The notes under the pieces: generated by a model
The model's input: the letters and a program-made list of their open reading frames with translations, nothing else
Databases searched by the model: none
Told to the model about the DNA's origin: nothing
Origin: Candidatus Hydrogenedentota bacterium
GTDB lineage: Bacteria; Hydrogenedentota; Hydrogenedentia; Hydrogenedentales; JAEUWI01
Assembly: GCA_019637335.1 (NCBI GenBank)
Contig: JAHBVV010000011.1
Coordinates: 62,001-126,000 of the forward strand
Direction: 5' to 3'
DNA length: 64,000 bases
Made by a program: the position numbers and the translations under genes
Shown here: piece after piece, positions 25,202 to 34,197 of the stretch
Layout of the letters: every line of letters starts with the position of its first letter
How positions within the stretch are numbered: the first letter of the stretch is position 1

Positions 25202-26428
25202 ATGGATGGCGTGTTCGCAAACCGGTGTATCGTCCTGGGCATAACGGGATCCATCGCGGCCTATAAGGCCTGCGATGTCGCCTCCCGCCTGGCCGAGGCC
25301 GGCGCGGACGTGGTCCCCGTCCTCTCCCACGGCGCGCGCGAGTTCGTGGGCGCCGCCAGCCTCGAAGGCATCACCGGGCAGCGCGCCATCACCGGGATGT
25401 TCGAGCCGGCGCACAGCCCGGAAATCGAGCATATCGCCTTGGCCCGGCGCGCCGATCTCTTCCTGATCGCGCCCGCCACCGCGAATATCCTCGCGAAGGC
25501 GGCGCACGGCCTGGCCGACGACTGGCTCACCACCACGCTCCTGGCGACGCGCGCCCCGGTGCTCTTTGCGCCCGCCATGAACACCATGATGTACCAGCAC
25601 CCCGCGACGCAGGAAAACATTCGCATCTTGAAGGCGCGGGGTTGCCGTTTTGTGGGGCCCGGCGACGGCGCGCTTGCCTGTGGCGAAGTCGGCCCCGGCC
25701 GCCTGATCGATACGCCCGCCATTTTGGACGCCGCAGCGATTACGCTCCGCAATGACCGGTCCCTCCGGGGCCGGCATGTGCTGATTACCAGCGGCGCCAA
25801 CCACGAGCCGATCGACCCCGTGCGCTATATCGGCAACCGCAGTAGTGGAAAGATGGGCCACGCCCTCGCGCTGGAGGCGCTGATGCGCGGCGCCGAGGTT
25901 ACGGTCGTCTGCGGCCCCTGTGACACGCCCCCGCCCAACGGTGCGCGCGTTATTTCCGCGCCCACCGCCCGCGCCATGCTGGAAGCCGTGGACGCCTGCC
26001 TGCCGGAGGCCGATATCTTCATCGCCGCCGCCGCCGTCGCGGATTATCGCGTCGAAAATCCCCCGACCGAGAAACAGAAGCGCGCGGAGGGCGGATTGAC
26101 CCTTTCCCTCGCGCCCAACCCCGATATCGCGGCGCACGTGGGGGTGGCGCGCCAGCCGCACCAGATCGCGGTGGGGTTCGCCGCGGAAACGCACGATATT
26201 CTGGCGCATGCCGCGGAGAAACTCCGCAAGAAACACCTCGATCTCATTGTCGCCAACGATGTGCGCGCCGAGGATTCGGGGTTCGGGTCCGACACCACCC
26301 GCGCCTGGTTTCTCACCCCCGACGCGGAGGCCGAGGCCCTGCCCCTCACCACGAAGGCCGAGTTGGCGCGCCGCCTCTTTGACCGGCTGCTCGAAATGCG
26401 CCCCGCGCTTACGGCGGCGATCCGCTGA
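25202..26428 (+). CDS. coaBC: Bifunctional phosphopantothenoylcysteine decarboxylase / phosphopantothenate-cysteine ligase
   Basis: A 408-residue fusion that carries out two successive steps of coenzyme A synthesis. The N-terminal flavin-dependent CoaC half (to about residue 185) shows G-I-T-G-S-I-A-A-Y-K, P-A-M-N-T-M-M-Y and the substrate-flap A-C-G-E-V-G-P-G-R-L. The CoaB half begins with L-I-T-S-G-A-N-H-E-P-I-D-P-V-R and S-S-G-K-M-G and ends with L-D-L-I-V-A-N-D. One distinctive point is N-H in place of the usual T-x-E in the CoaB opening motif. It starts three bases after rpoZ and closes the operon. Confidence 0.95.
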   Translation: MDGVFANRCIVLGITGSIAAYKACDVASRLAEAGADVVPVLSHGAREFVGAASLEGITGQRAITGMFEPAHSPEIEHIALARRADLFLIAPATANILAKAAHGLADDWLTTTLLATRAPVLFAPAMNTMMYQHPATQENIRILKARGCRFVGPGDGALACGEVGPGRLIDTPAILDAAAITLRNDRSLRGRHVLITSGANHEPIDPVRYIGNRSSGKMGHALALEALMRGAEVTVVCGPCDTPPPNGARVISAPTARAMLEAVDACLPEADIFIAAAAVADYRVENPPTEKQKRAEGGLTLSLAPNPDIAAHVGVARQPHQIAVGFAAETHDILAHAAEKLRKKHLDLIVANDVRAEDSGFGSDTTRAWFLTPDAEAEALPLTTKAELARRLFDRLLEMRPALTAAIR

Positions 26429-26432
26429 GCGT

Positions 26433-27422
26433 TCAGCGCGCCTCCCGCCGCTCGCGCTCGGCCTGTTTCACGCCCCGACGCCAGCCCCGGTAGTAGGAGA
26501 GCCGCTCCACAATGCGAAGCCCCATCAGCTGGAGCCGCCGGACGGATCTCACGCCATACGGCGCGCATTGGCCGTGGAACCACCGCAGATCCCAAAAGAA
26601 GGACCGCACGCCGGTGACCGTGGGCCGCACGGACTGCACGCCCCAATAGTTCTCCCCGCCGTGCCGCCCCCATTCGGGATGCAGCTCCTCCTGCGTGAGC
26701 AGGCGGTGCGTCACCAGCCCGCAGCCGTACCCGTAGTTGGTCCAGGTGCGGACAAAACTCCGCCAGGTGTCGCGGTAGTCATGGTGGATCAGCGCCGATT
26801 CCGCATAGGCGAAGCGCAGGCCGCGCTTGTACAGCGCGATGCTCGCGGCCACATCCTCGCCGCCGGGCGTCCCGATATCCGCCGTGAAGCCGCCCGCCTC
26901 CAGCAGGGCGTCGCGCCGGTAGAGGCAGTTGCACGTCACCAGATACGGTATGGGATGATCCTCGAATACGATCGGCGTCAGCGTGGCGTTCACCGTGTTG
27001 TAGATCGCATAGAGGTTGTCGCGGTTATGCGGTTTCACCGGCCCTCCGGCGCCCACGGCTTCGGGATTGGCCCGCACCGCCGCATACAGCCCGGCCAGCC
27101 AGCGGAGATCCGCCACGCAGTCCGTATCCGTAAACGCCACCCATCGTCCCCGCGCGGCTTCCGCGCCCCGGTTGCGCGCGCTGCCGGGGCCCTGGTTAAC
27201 GTCCTGGCGCACGTAGCGGCACGCAATCTCGGGGTGAGCCGCCGCCCACGTGGCGACCGTAGTCTCCGTGGCGTCCGTGGACGCGTCGTCGACCACGATG
27301 ACCTCCCACGGCGGCGCGCCTTTCTGCCCGGCCAGCGAATCCAGCAGGCGCGAAAGCAACGCCGCGCGGTTGTAGGCGGGTACGATCACCGAGATCTCGA
27401 TCGGCGCCGGGCTACCGGACAT
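26433..27422 (-). CDS. Family 2 glycosyltransferase of the polysaccharide export cluster
   Basis: A 329-residue GT-A glycosyltransferase: I-S-V-I-V-P-A-Y-N-R at residues 9-18, V-V-D-D-A-S-T-D near 42 and F-T-D-T-D-C (the DxD-like site) near 97, followed by a G-G-E-D-V-A-A acceptor motif. A basic tail ends the protein. The ATG overlaps the last 11 bases of the ABC ATPase gene (ATG at 27422, its TAG at 27412), so the two are coupled. It probably adds a sugar to the glycan exported by the adjacent transporter. It converges on coaBC with four bases between stops. Confidence 0.85.
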   Translation of the reverse strand: MSGSPAPIEISVIVPAYNRAALLSRLLDSLAGQKGAPPWEVIVVDDASTDATETTVATWAAAHPEIACRYVRQDVNQGPGSARNRGAEAARGRWVAFTDTDCVADLRWLAGLYAAVRANPEAVGAGGPVKPHNRDNLYAIYNTVNATLTPIVFEDHPIPYLVTCNCLYRRDALLEAGGFTADIGTPGGEDVAASIALYKRGLRFAYAESALIHHDYRDTWRSFVRTWTNYGYGCGLVTHRLLTQEELHPEWGRHGGENYWGVQSVRPTVTGVRSFFWDLRWFHGQCAPYGVRSVRRLQLMGLRIVERLSYYRGWRRGVKQAERERREAR

Positions 27423-29496
27423 CGCGCGGTTCCGTTTCGAATCGCACAAGGGCATGCAAGAGCTCGTGCGAGCCGGGTCCCAGCTCAAAGGCCCCGGCGG
27501 GACCCGGATTACACATCAGCTGTATCACGCGGCCGGCGTCCGGACCGCCTGTGGATATCGCCGTCGGATGACCGGCGCCAAGCTGGGACTCCAATTCGAA
27601 GATCAGCGCCGGGAAGGTGTCCGAGTGGGCGCGAATCCAGCCGCCGTCCCCATAGCGCGTATTCAGGTGCCTCCAGGAGCCGTCCGGCTGCGGATCGACA
27701 TCAAATTCGCCGGACTCCCGCGCGGTCTCCCAGCGTGTATAGGCGGCCCCAAGTTCGAGCGAGAGATTGGCGTCTTCCAACCGGATTGGGTCATCGCAGG
27801 CAATCGAAAGGCGGAGGCGGAGCAGCGCGCCATCGGGCTCCAATGACCACGTCACGCGGAACGGCGCACGCGGGGAATCGCCGGTGAGGAGAATGCGCGC
27901 GCCCTCGCGCCGGGGCGGATCCCAGCGCATGGCCTGTCCGACGATCCAGAGTCCATTCACGCGAAATTGCGGGTGTAGATGACGTTCCCGCGACACTATC
28001 GCGTCACCGGCGGACAGGATGGCGAAGCCCCGCTCAAGCCGCGCGGACCAGCCATCGCCCGCGACCGTGGAAGCGGCTTCGGCGGCCGACCGGGCGTCGT
28101 GTACGGCTTCTGAACTGGCGAATGCGATCCGCAGCGCAGCCTGGCGTCGGCGTCCCGGCGGAAGAGGCCGCTCGGCCCCCGGAATGGCCTCGGTCACGTG
28201 CGCCACCCGCGCCTGCGCGAGGTAGTCGGTATTATCCAGCTGGACGGGCGTCCGGGTAGCGTCCGAATCCAGGGCGATACGGATGGGGGGGAGGCTCCCG
28301 GCGTCTGGAAGCAGGTAAGCGGGCCCGCTCCCGGCGCGCGCGGGAATTACATTCGCCCAGTGCAGGGCGGTGGGCTCAATCGCCGGCAGCGGCTGGGTGT
28401 AGCCATCCTGAAACCAGGCCGTGTAAGTTGCGGGGAAGAAGGCCTGCACCGCGACATAGTCGATGTCGGCGTGCTGGTGGTTTTCCCACGACACGAGGAG
28501 TTCCAGACCGTTCTCGTCGAGCGACGCCTCCAGGTGGAGCGTTATCGGAAGCCGCGGCATGACCCCGGTCGCCAGGAAATGATCCGGGCCGGTACGCGAT
28601 ACGGTCCAGGCCGCCGAGGTGGATTCGTGGTAGCTGCCCAGGCTGAAAAACTGCGCCTTGATACCCGCGGGCGCCGTGATCTCCTTCTGATCGCGGTATA
28701 GTGAGAGACGCCCGTTGTTGAACAGGACTTCGTCGCGATCATGGGTCAGGCGCGCAATGCCCGCTTCACCGCCGGTCTGGCGCAGGTAATAGTCAATCGT
28801 CTCCTGCGCTCCGCCGCGCGAAAGCACGCGCCCGCGTTCCAGCAGGATCACGCGGTCGCAGAGCGCGCTCACGGTCCCGAGGTCGTGGGAAACGAACAGG
28901 ATGGTCTTGCCCGAGGCGCGCAATTCCTGGATGCGCGCTCGGCACTTCCGCTGGAAGGCCTCGTCGCCGACGGAAAGCACTTCGTCGACCAGGAAGATGT
29001 CGGGATCGCTGTGGACCGCCACGGAAAAGGCAAGCCGCACATACATCCCGCTGCTGTAGGTGTCGACGGTCCGGTCGATGAACTCGCCCAGGTCCGCAAA
29101 GGCTGCGATCGCGTCGAAACAGGCGTCGGTTTCCGCGTGGCGCATGCCGAGCAGGCCCGCGTTGAGGTACACGTTCTCGCGCCCGGTGAGCATGGGGTGG
29201 AACCCCGCGCCCAGCTCCAGCAGACTGGCAACGCGTCCCCGCACCGAAAGCGATCCGGAGGTCGGCGCGGTAACCCCCGCGATCAGTTTCAGCAGCGTGC
29301 TCTTGCCGGATCCGTTGCGCCCGATAATGCCCACGGCCTCGCCCGAGTCGATGGCCAGCGTCACGCCATCCAGCGCGGGCGGCGGCGCGGCGGTGCGCGA
29401 AAACCAGGACGAAAGGCCGCCCCTCCCGAGTAACGCCCGCTTGCCGCCCGTTGCCGGGTAGGCCTTCGTCAGGTCGTGCGCCTCGATGATCGCCAT
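27412..29496 (-). CDS. Wzt-like O-antigen/teichoic-acid ABC exporter ATPase with long C-terminal domain
   Basis: A 694-residue protein. Residues about 1-245 are a polysaccharide-export ATPase: G-R-N-G-S-G-K-S-T (Walker A), Y-S-S-G-M-Y-V-R-L (signature), F-L-V-D-E-V-L-S-V-G-D (Walker B) and F-V-S-H-D. The remaining roughly 440 residues are beta-rich and about three times longer than the usual Wzt carbohydrate-binding domain. They may hold two sugar-binding domains; an aldose-epimerase-like fold is my guess for the second. Such domains recognise the chain end before export. It is coupled to the permease upstream (ATGA at 29493-29496) and to the transferase downstream. Confidence 0.85.
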   Translation of the reverse strand: MAIIEAHDLTKAYPATGGKRALLGRGGLSSWFSRTAAPPPALDGVTLAIDSGEAVGIIGRNGSGKSTLLKLIAGVTAPTSGSLSVRGRVASLLELGAGFHPMLTGRENVYLNAGLLGMRHAETDACFDAIAAFADLGEFIDRTVDTYSSGMYVRLAFSVAVHSDPDIFLVDEVLSVGDEAFQRKCRARIQELRASGKTILFVSHDLGTVSALCDRVILLERGRVLSRGGAQETIDYYLRQTGGEAGIARLTHDRDEVLFNNGRLSLYRDQKEITAPAGIKAQFFSLGSYHESTSAAWTVSRTGPDHFLATGVMPRLPITLHLEASLDENGLELLVSWENHQHADIDYVAVQAFFPATYTAWFQDGYTQPLPAIEPTALHWANVIPARAGSGPAYLLPDAGSLPPIRIALDSDATRTPVQLDNTDYLAQARVAHVTEAIPGAERPLPPGRRRQAALRIAFASSEAVHDARSAAEAASTVAGDGWSARLERGFAILSAGDAIVSRERHLHPQFRVNGLWIVGQAMRWDPPRREGARILLTGDSPRAPFRVTWSLEPDGALLRLRLSIACDDPIRLEDANLSLELGAAYTRWETARESGEFDVDPQPDGSWRHLNTRYGDGGWIRAHSDTFPALIFELESQLGAGHPTAISTGGPDAGRVIQLMCNPGPAGAFELGPGSHELLHALVRFETEPRDVR

Positions 29497-30362
29497 CAGA
29501 CGTAGTCCGCCAGCGTGGGCGCGGCGCGCCGGAAGGTCCACGCGCCGGCAACGAGCGCGATCACCGCGAATGCGGATGGCCACACGAAGAGCCAGCCGTC
29601 CGGGGTGCGCCCTTCGAGCAGGGCCTGCCGGTACGCCTCCAGAAGCTCCGCCATCGGATTGGCGAGATACAGTGCGGCAATCCCCTCGGGAATGCGCCCC
29701 GCATGCGCCGCGCCGAGCACCCAGTCCAGATCATAAAAAACCGGGGAGGCGTAGAAGCCGAGGATTAGCCCGACATTCACCAGGTAGCCCACATCACGAA
29801 AGCGCGCGTGCCCGGCCGCGGCCATCAGAGCGATCCCCACCGTGCCAACCGCCTGAATCAGGAAGATCACCGGCGTCCACGCGATCCCCGGCCCGAGGCT
29901 TCCGCCGAGTCCCAGGTGTACGCCAATCAGGAGCAGCAGCCCGACCCCCAGGGCGATCAGCGGATAGCCGAACGCCGCCAGCGGGACCACCTCGCGCGTG
30001 AAATTGACCTTGGTGACCAGGTGGGCGGCGTTCGTGAGCGACGGCGTCGCGGCGGCCAGGGCATTCGCGGTGAATTGCCAGAACACGAGGCCGCAGAGCA
30101 GGCCCACCGCATAGGGCACGCCCGCGCCGAACATTACTTCGCCCGCCCGCGGCGCGAGAATCCACTGGAAGATCACGGTCAGCACCGCCGTGTACGCCAA
30201 CGGCTCCAGGGCGGCCCACAGAAAGCCCGCCGCCGCGTACCGGTAGCGGACGCGGAGGTCTTTCCAGATTAAGTCGCGCAACAGTTCTCGCGACCGGATC
30301 AGGTCGCGCGGCAGCGCCCGGAGCCGGGCGTTGTTCAGGTGCGTGGAAGGGCCGGATTGCAT
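29493..30362 (-). CDS. ABC-2 type polysaccharide export permease (Wzm-like)
   Basis: A 288-residue integral membrane protein with six helices. The cytoplasmic N-terminus (R-E-L-L-R-D-L-I-W-K-D-L-R-V-R-Y) is the typical coupling segment of Wzm/TagG permeases, followed by helices from about residue 40 and the L-V-T-K-V-N-F-x-R-E-V-V-P motif. The coding region effectively ends at the TGA overlapping the ATPase start (positions 29496-29498 on the minus strand). It pairs with the ATPase to flip a lipid-linked glycan. I chose ATG 30362, which gives the usual length; no clear Shine-Dalgarno precedes it. Confidence 0.88.
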
Positions 30363-30414
30363 GGGGGAGATGGTAGCACCCCGCATGCGGGGCTTCAAAC
30401 GGCGGAAAATGGCC

Positions 30415-31434
30415 TCAGGCGTTCTCGAGTATCTCGGCGAGCGCCGCCATATAATCCGGATCCGCACCCTTGAGCTTGCCCGAGCGCGCGAGACGGAGGT
30501 AGGTCCCGATCCATTGGGCGGCCGTTTCCCGATCCGTCGCCGCGGCGATCGCGTCCACAAACGCCTCGGGATCCTCCGGCGCCAATGGGCTTTCTACCCC
30601 GCGGAACTTCCACGTGTCCGTGAGCAGGAAGCCGACGACCTTGGCCGGGCTGAGCCGCGTCTGCATGTGCACGCAATTCACCAGCTTCAGCCCCGGCATA
30701 CCCTTCCCGCCGCGATGCACCTGAAAGGTCGACGGCTCGATCTGGTGCGTGTCAATGCCGTCCCGCTTGATCGGGTGAAACGCCGACGCGATCAGGGTGA
30801 CCATGCGCGCGCGGAGGTGTTCGGTCTCCCGTTTCGTAAACGTGTGGGGCACGCCGCCGGCCGTCATGTACTGGCCGTTCCGGTGGATACCCAACGGCTC
30901 GTAGCCGGAATGCACGGTGGTGATGTACGCGCCAATATCCCGGTTTTTCGCCTCGCGGCGGTACCGGTCGGGCAGGAATATCGCGCCGGACCGGATCGGA
31001 ACCGCCATGGCGTCGGGGATCCGCTCCGCTAGAATTTTCAGGTGCTTGTACTCCAGCGCAACCCGCCGCGTCGCCTCTTCCGCGTTTTTCGCCACGATCA
31101 GCGCGAACGACGCCCGCTTCCGGCTCGCGTAGGCCGCGCTGACGTGGAAAATGAAGCGGAGCGCGTCCTCGTCGGCCAGTGTGAACACGATCTGGCTCAG
31201 CCGCCCGGGCGCGCCGATCAATTGCTCAATGGCGGGCTGCAGGAAGCGATCGCCTTCGTGAACCAGCTTGTCGATGGCGCTCGCGAGCGTCTCCAGCTTG
31301 TAAAAGCGCCGCCACGATTTTCCGCGGAAATCCGTGAGTTCGACAAGGTTCTGCCACTTGGAGACGGCCACCAGCTCCCGGCGGGGCTGGTTGCGGCCGG
31401 TGAATTCCTTGGGTTTTCTTCGGGGTCGGGGCAC
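30415..31434 (-). CDS. Protein of unknown function, 339 residues
   Basis: A soluble, mildly basic protein starting at GTG 31434, 13 bases after the preceding stop, so it is in an operon with the small membrane protein upstream. It has no signal peptide or membrane helix. Features include a very basic N-terminus (R-P-R-R-K-P-K), a segment A-L-I-V-A-K-N-A-E-E-A-T-x-x-V-A-L-E-Y-K-H that loosely resembles a kinase N-lobe, and a conserved-looking H-S-G-Y-E-P-L-G-I-H-R-N-G-Q-Y. I cannot place it in a family with confidence. The kinase resemblance is weak and should not be taken as an assignment. Confidence 0.55.
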   Translation of the reverse strand: MPRPRRKPKEFTGRNQPRRELVAVSKWQNLVELTDFRGKSWRRFYKLETLASAIDKLVHEGDRFLQPAIEQLIGAPGRLSQIVFTLADEDALRFIFHVSAAYASRKRASFALIVAKNAEEATRRVALEYKHLKILAERIPDAMAVPIRSGAIFLPDRYRREAKNRDIGAYITTVHSGYEPLGIHRNGQYMTAGGVPHTFTKRETEHLRARMVTLIASAFHPIKRDGIDTHQIEPSTFQVHRGGKGMPGLKLVNCVHMQTRLSPAKVVGFLLTDTWKFRGVESPLAPEDPEAFVDAIAAATDRETAAQWIGTYLRLARSGKLKGADPDYMAALAEILENA

Positions 31435-31447
31435 GGCTTATCTGTTT

Positions 31448-31900
31448 CTAGACGCGGTGATTATCCGCTTGCCAGTTCTGGATGCGTTTCTTGATGGCGT
31501 CCGCCTTGTGGATGTGCTCGTCGAGCACCGCGCGAACCAGGTCCGGAAGTTCCTCGTCCGATGCGAAGCGCAGCCCAACCAGTTGCTGGACCGTCAGCTG
31601 CCGCGACGCCGTCCGCAACTCGGCCGGCAGCACCTCCGCCAGGCGCGCGCGCATCTCGGCGCGGATAATCCGGTCCTGGAGCTTCGTGGCGTAGTGCCGC
31701 ATCAGCAACAGCGCGTAAATCGACGCAATCGCGTGGATCAAGACTGCCGTGCCCACCAGGCAGGTTCCAGCGGTCGTGTTCGGCATGAACAGGCCCGCGG
31801 TCGCGAGGATCGCCGCAAGCAGGAGCACAACGGAAAGTACGATCAACTTGACGGGGACAACAACATGGTTCTCGTAATTCTGCGGTGCGGGGTCGGCCAT
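31448..31900 (-). CDS. Small membrane protein, DUF6526-like
   Basis: A 150-residue protein with an N-terminal N-Y-E-N-H motif, two hydrophobic helices at about 17-37 and 45-67, then a cytoplasmic helical tail: K-L-Q-D-R-I-I-R-A-E-M-R-x-R-L, Q-L-V-G-L-R-F-A-S-D-E-E-L and the ending I-K-K-R-I-Q-N-W-Q-A-D-x-x-R-V. This pattern fits what I recall of the DUF6526 family (tentative name); function unknown. GAAAGGA lies eight bases before the ATG. It is the first gene of a two-gene minus-strand unit, divergent from the dioxygenase. Confidence 0.75.
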   Translation of the reverse strand: MADPAPQNYENHVVVPVKLIVLSVVLLLAAILATAGLFMPNTTAGTCLVGTAVLIHAIASIYALLLMRHYATKLQDRIIRAEMRARLAEVLPAELRTASRQLTVQQLVGLRFASDEELPDLVRAVLDEHIHKADAIKKRIQNWQADNHRV

Positions 31901-32028
31901 GGAAGAGTCCTTTCTCGCCGGAGAGGCATCGCCGGCAATGGCGGTATGAATCGAACGATTCGGGCTGATACTATAGCACAGGCGGCGCCCGAAACAGGAA
32001 CGGGCGCATTTTAACAGGAAACCACACG

Positions 32029-32826
32029 ATGTTGTCGCAGGCCCAACGCGAGTTTTACGAAGAGCACGGCTACCTCCACGTACCCGGGGTCTTTTCCAGC
32101 GAGGAGATCGGCGCCATGGAAGAGCACCTGCACGTCCTCCTCAAGGACTGGGCCCAGACCGATATCGGCTGGACCGGCCCCTGGCGCAAGGCCTACATGG
32201 ACGAGGAAACCGAAAAGCAGTCGAAACTCACCCACCTGCACGATCTGCACTTCTACTCCGACGCCTGGAGCCGCGCCATGCACAATCCGCGTCTCGTGGG
32301 GACGCTCTTGGACCTGCTCGGCCCCAACGTCGAGCTGCACCACACCACGCTCCACCTCAAGCCGCCGGAGACGGGGCACCCCTTCCCGCTCCACCAGGAC
32401 GACGCCTTCTACCCGCACGAGGATGGGCGCTACATTGACGTGCTGGTGCACCTCGACGATACCCGCCACGAGAACGGGGAGATCCGGTTCACCGCCGGCA
32501 GCCACAAGGCGGGCCGCCTCCCGCACATCACGGAGACCCCCGAAGGCCCCTGCACCCCGCACCTCCCCGTGGACCGGTATCGCCTTGAGGACACCGTCCC
32601 CGTGCCCGCGAAGCGCGGCGACATCGTTCTCTTCAATATCTTCACCATCCATGGGAGCCACATCAACCAGACCGATCGCATGCGCCGGCTTGTGCGCTGC
32701 GGGTTCCGCGATCCCGCGAACCGGCAACTTGACGGCCAGAGTGTCGGGCGTCCCGGAATCATGGTCCACGGCCTGCGCCCCTGCGCCCCCGGACAGAAAC
32801 CCTTCCCGGAAGAAGCGATAGCCTGA
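32029..32826 (+). CDS. Phytanoyl-CoA dioxygenase (PhyH) family protein
   Basis: A 265-residue Fe(II)/2-oxoglutarate-dependent oxygenase. The iron site is visible as H122-x-D124 in L-H-Q-D-D-A-F and a distal His208 in F-T-I-H-G-S-H, with Arg residues about ten later for 2-oxoglutarate. The segment E-N-G-E-I-R-F-T-A-G-S-H is the usual G-x-L-x-x-x-P-G-S-H equivalent. The substrate is unknown; these enzymes are abundant in planctomycete-like genomes and hydroxylate diverse small molecules. Single-gene unit, followed by a repeat element. Confidence 0.9.
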   Translation: MLSQAQREFYEEHGYLHVPGVFSSEEIGAMEEHLHVLLKDWAQTDIGWTGPWRKAYMDEETEKQSKLTHLHDLHFYSDAWSRAMHNPRLVGTLLDLLGPNVELHHTTLHLKPPETGHPFPLHQDDAFYPHEDGRYIDVLVHLDDTRHENGEIRFTAGSHKAGRLPHITETPEGPCTPHLPVDRYRLEDTVPVPAKRGDIVLFNIFTIHGSHINQTDRMRRLVRCGFRDPANRQLDGQSVGRPGIMVHGLRPCAPGQKPFPEEAIA

Positions 32827-32857
32827 TTCACGCGCCGGCCCGCACGAGCGGCGTCAA

Positions 32858-33011
32858 AGGAGGTTGGGCATCTTGCCCGACGCAAGGTGAGCCCCAGGAC
32901 AGAAAACGGCTGTCGCGTTTCGCTCTGTGGACCCGCGCTTCCTGTTCGGCCAATGTCGCGGTCGTGTTGGCGTGTCGCGTTTGCTGTGTCGGGCAAGATG
33001 CCCAACCTCCT
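32858..33011. repeat. Inverted-repeat element with 24-bp perfect ends
   Basis: The 24 bases at 32858-32881 recur perfectly as the inverse at 32988-33011, around 106 bases. Each end contains the hairpin GGGCA / TGCCC with a TCT loop. The right end runs to one base beyond the end of the phosphatase stop region. A single copy of the same end lies at 10563-10585. Neither transposase nor an obvious target duplication is visible. Confidence 0.75.
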
Positions 33012-34197
33012 ACGCGTTCCCGTTGTAGCGCACCCCCAGCGTCGTAATATCGTCATGCTGCGGGTAATTCCGGGTAAAGCGCTCGATGACATCCGCAAGC
33101 CCGCGCGTGATCTCTTCCAGCGGCGCGCCGTGATGATTGGCCAGATGCTCGCCGAGCCGCGTGTCGCAAAACATCGCGTGGTCCTGATCCATCGCCTCGG
33201 TCACTCCGTCAGTGTAAAGAAACAGGCTCTCGCCGGGGGCCAGCGTCAACGTCGACCGTGTGTAGCAGGCGTCGGGCATGACGCCCAGCACGACCCCGCC
33301 CTGATTCGCGAGCGCTTCGGGTGGCGCGCCGTTGTTGCGCAGCCAGTAGGGCGGATTATGACCGGCATTCGTGTAACTTACCTCGCCCGTCCGCGTGTCG
33401 AGCACCGCGTAAAACACCGTCACGAACAGTCCCGCCGAATTGTCCCCGCAAAGGATTCCGTTAACGCCATTCAGGCAGTCGTCCGTGCCATCGCCATGCA
33501 GCGCCGTGGCCTTGATCAGCGTGCGGCAGACCGCCATGAACAGCGCCGCGGGCACCCCCTTGCCGGAGACATCGCCAATCACGAATGCGAGCCGGTGCTC
33601 GTCAATGAAGAAGAAATCGTAGAAATCGCCGCCCACCTGGCGGGCGGGCGTCATGGCGGCGTAAATCTCAATCTCGCCGCGCTCCGGAAAGGGGGGGAAA
33701 GTTTTCGGGAGAATCGCCTCCTGAATCCGCGCCGCTACCGCGAGCTCCTGCTGCACCGAGATCAGGCTGCGCGTGGCCTCCAGGCCCTGCCGCAGTTTCG
33801 CGACCTCGCCGATTGTCTTCTCGATCGTGATCTCCAGATCCGCAAAGTCGATCGGTTTCGTCACGAAGTCGAATGCCCCCCGGTTCATCGCCAGGCGGAT
33901 GTTGTCCAGATCGCCGTAGGCCGAAATCACCACCGCCTTGTACATGCCCTCCCGCTCGGCCAGGCGCGCGAGCAGCGTGAGCCCGTCCATCACCGGCATG
34001 TTGATATCCGTAACGATGACGTCGACATTCTCTTCGCGGTCGAGCAGGTCGAGCGCCTGCTGGCCATTGCCGGCGAAGGAAATGGTGTACGCGCCCTCGT
34101 TGATCTTCTTACGGAACTTCTGCCGGATCAACGACTCCAGATCCGGCTCGTCGTCCACCACCAGCAGGTGTACCGGTTTGCGCTGCGCCGCGATCAC
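33010..34197 (-). CDS. Response regulator with PP2C-type (RsbU/SpoIIE) phosphatase output
   Basis: A 395-residue protein. The receiver domain (about 8-130) has the V-V-D-D-E acidic pocket, phospho-acceptor Asp in V-T-D-I-N-M-P and Lys in V-T-K-P-I-D-F. A short coiled linker leads to a PPM/PP2C serine phosphatase (about 160-390): Q-V-G-G-D-F-Y-D, V-I-G-D-V-S-G-K-G-V-P-A-A-L, N-A-G-H-N-P and H-D-D-I-T. Such outputs dephosphorylate anti-anti-sigma factors, so the kinase operon may feed a partner-switch pathway; no STAS or RsbW gene lies in the window. GTG overlaps the preceding stop (GTGA). Confidence 0.92.
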   Translation of the reverse strand: MIAAQRKPVHLLVVDDEPDLESLIRQKFRKKINEGAYTISFAGNGQQALDLLDREENVDVIVTDINMPVMDGLTLLARLAEREGMYKAVVISAYGDLDNIRLAMNRGAFDFVTKPIDFADLEITIEKTIGEVAKLRQGLEATRSLISVQQELAVAARIQEAILPKTFPPFPERGEIEIYAAMTPARQVGGDFYDFFFIDEHRLAFVIGDVSGKGVPAALFMAVCRTLIKATALHGDGTDDCLNGVNGILCGDNSAGLFVTVFYAVLDTRTGEVSYTNAGHNPPYWLRNNGAPPEALANQGGVVLGVMPDACYTRSTLTLAPGESLFLYTDGVTEAMDQDHAMFCDTRLGEHLANHHGAPLEEITRGLADVIERFTRNYPQHDDITTLGVRYNGNA

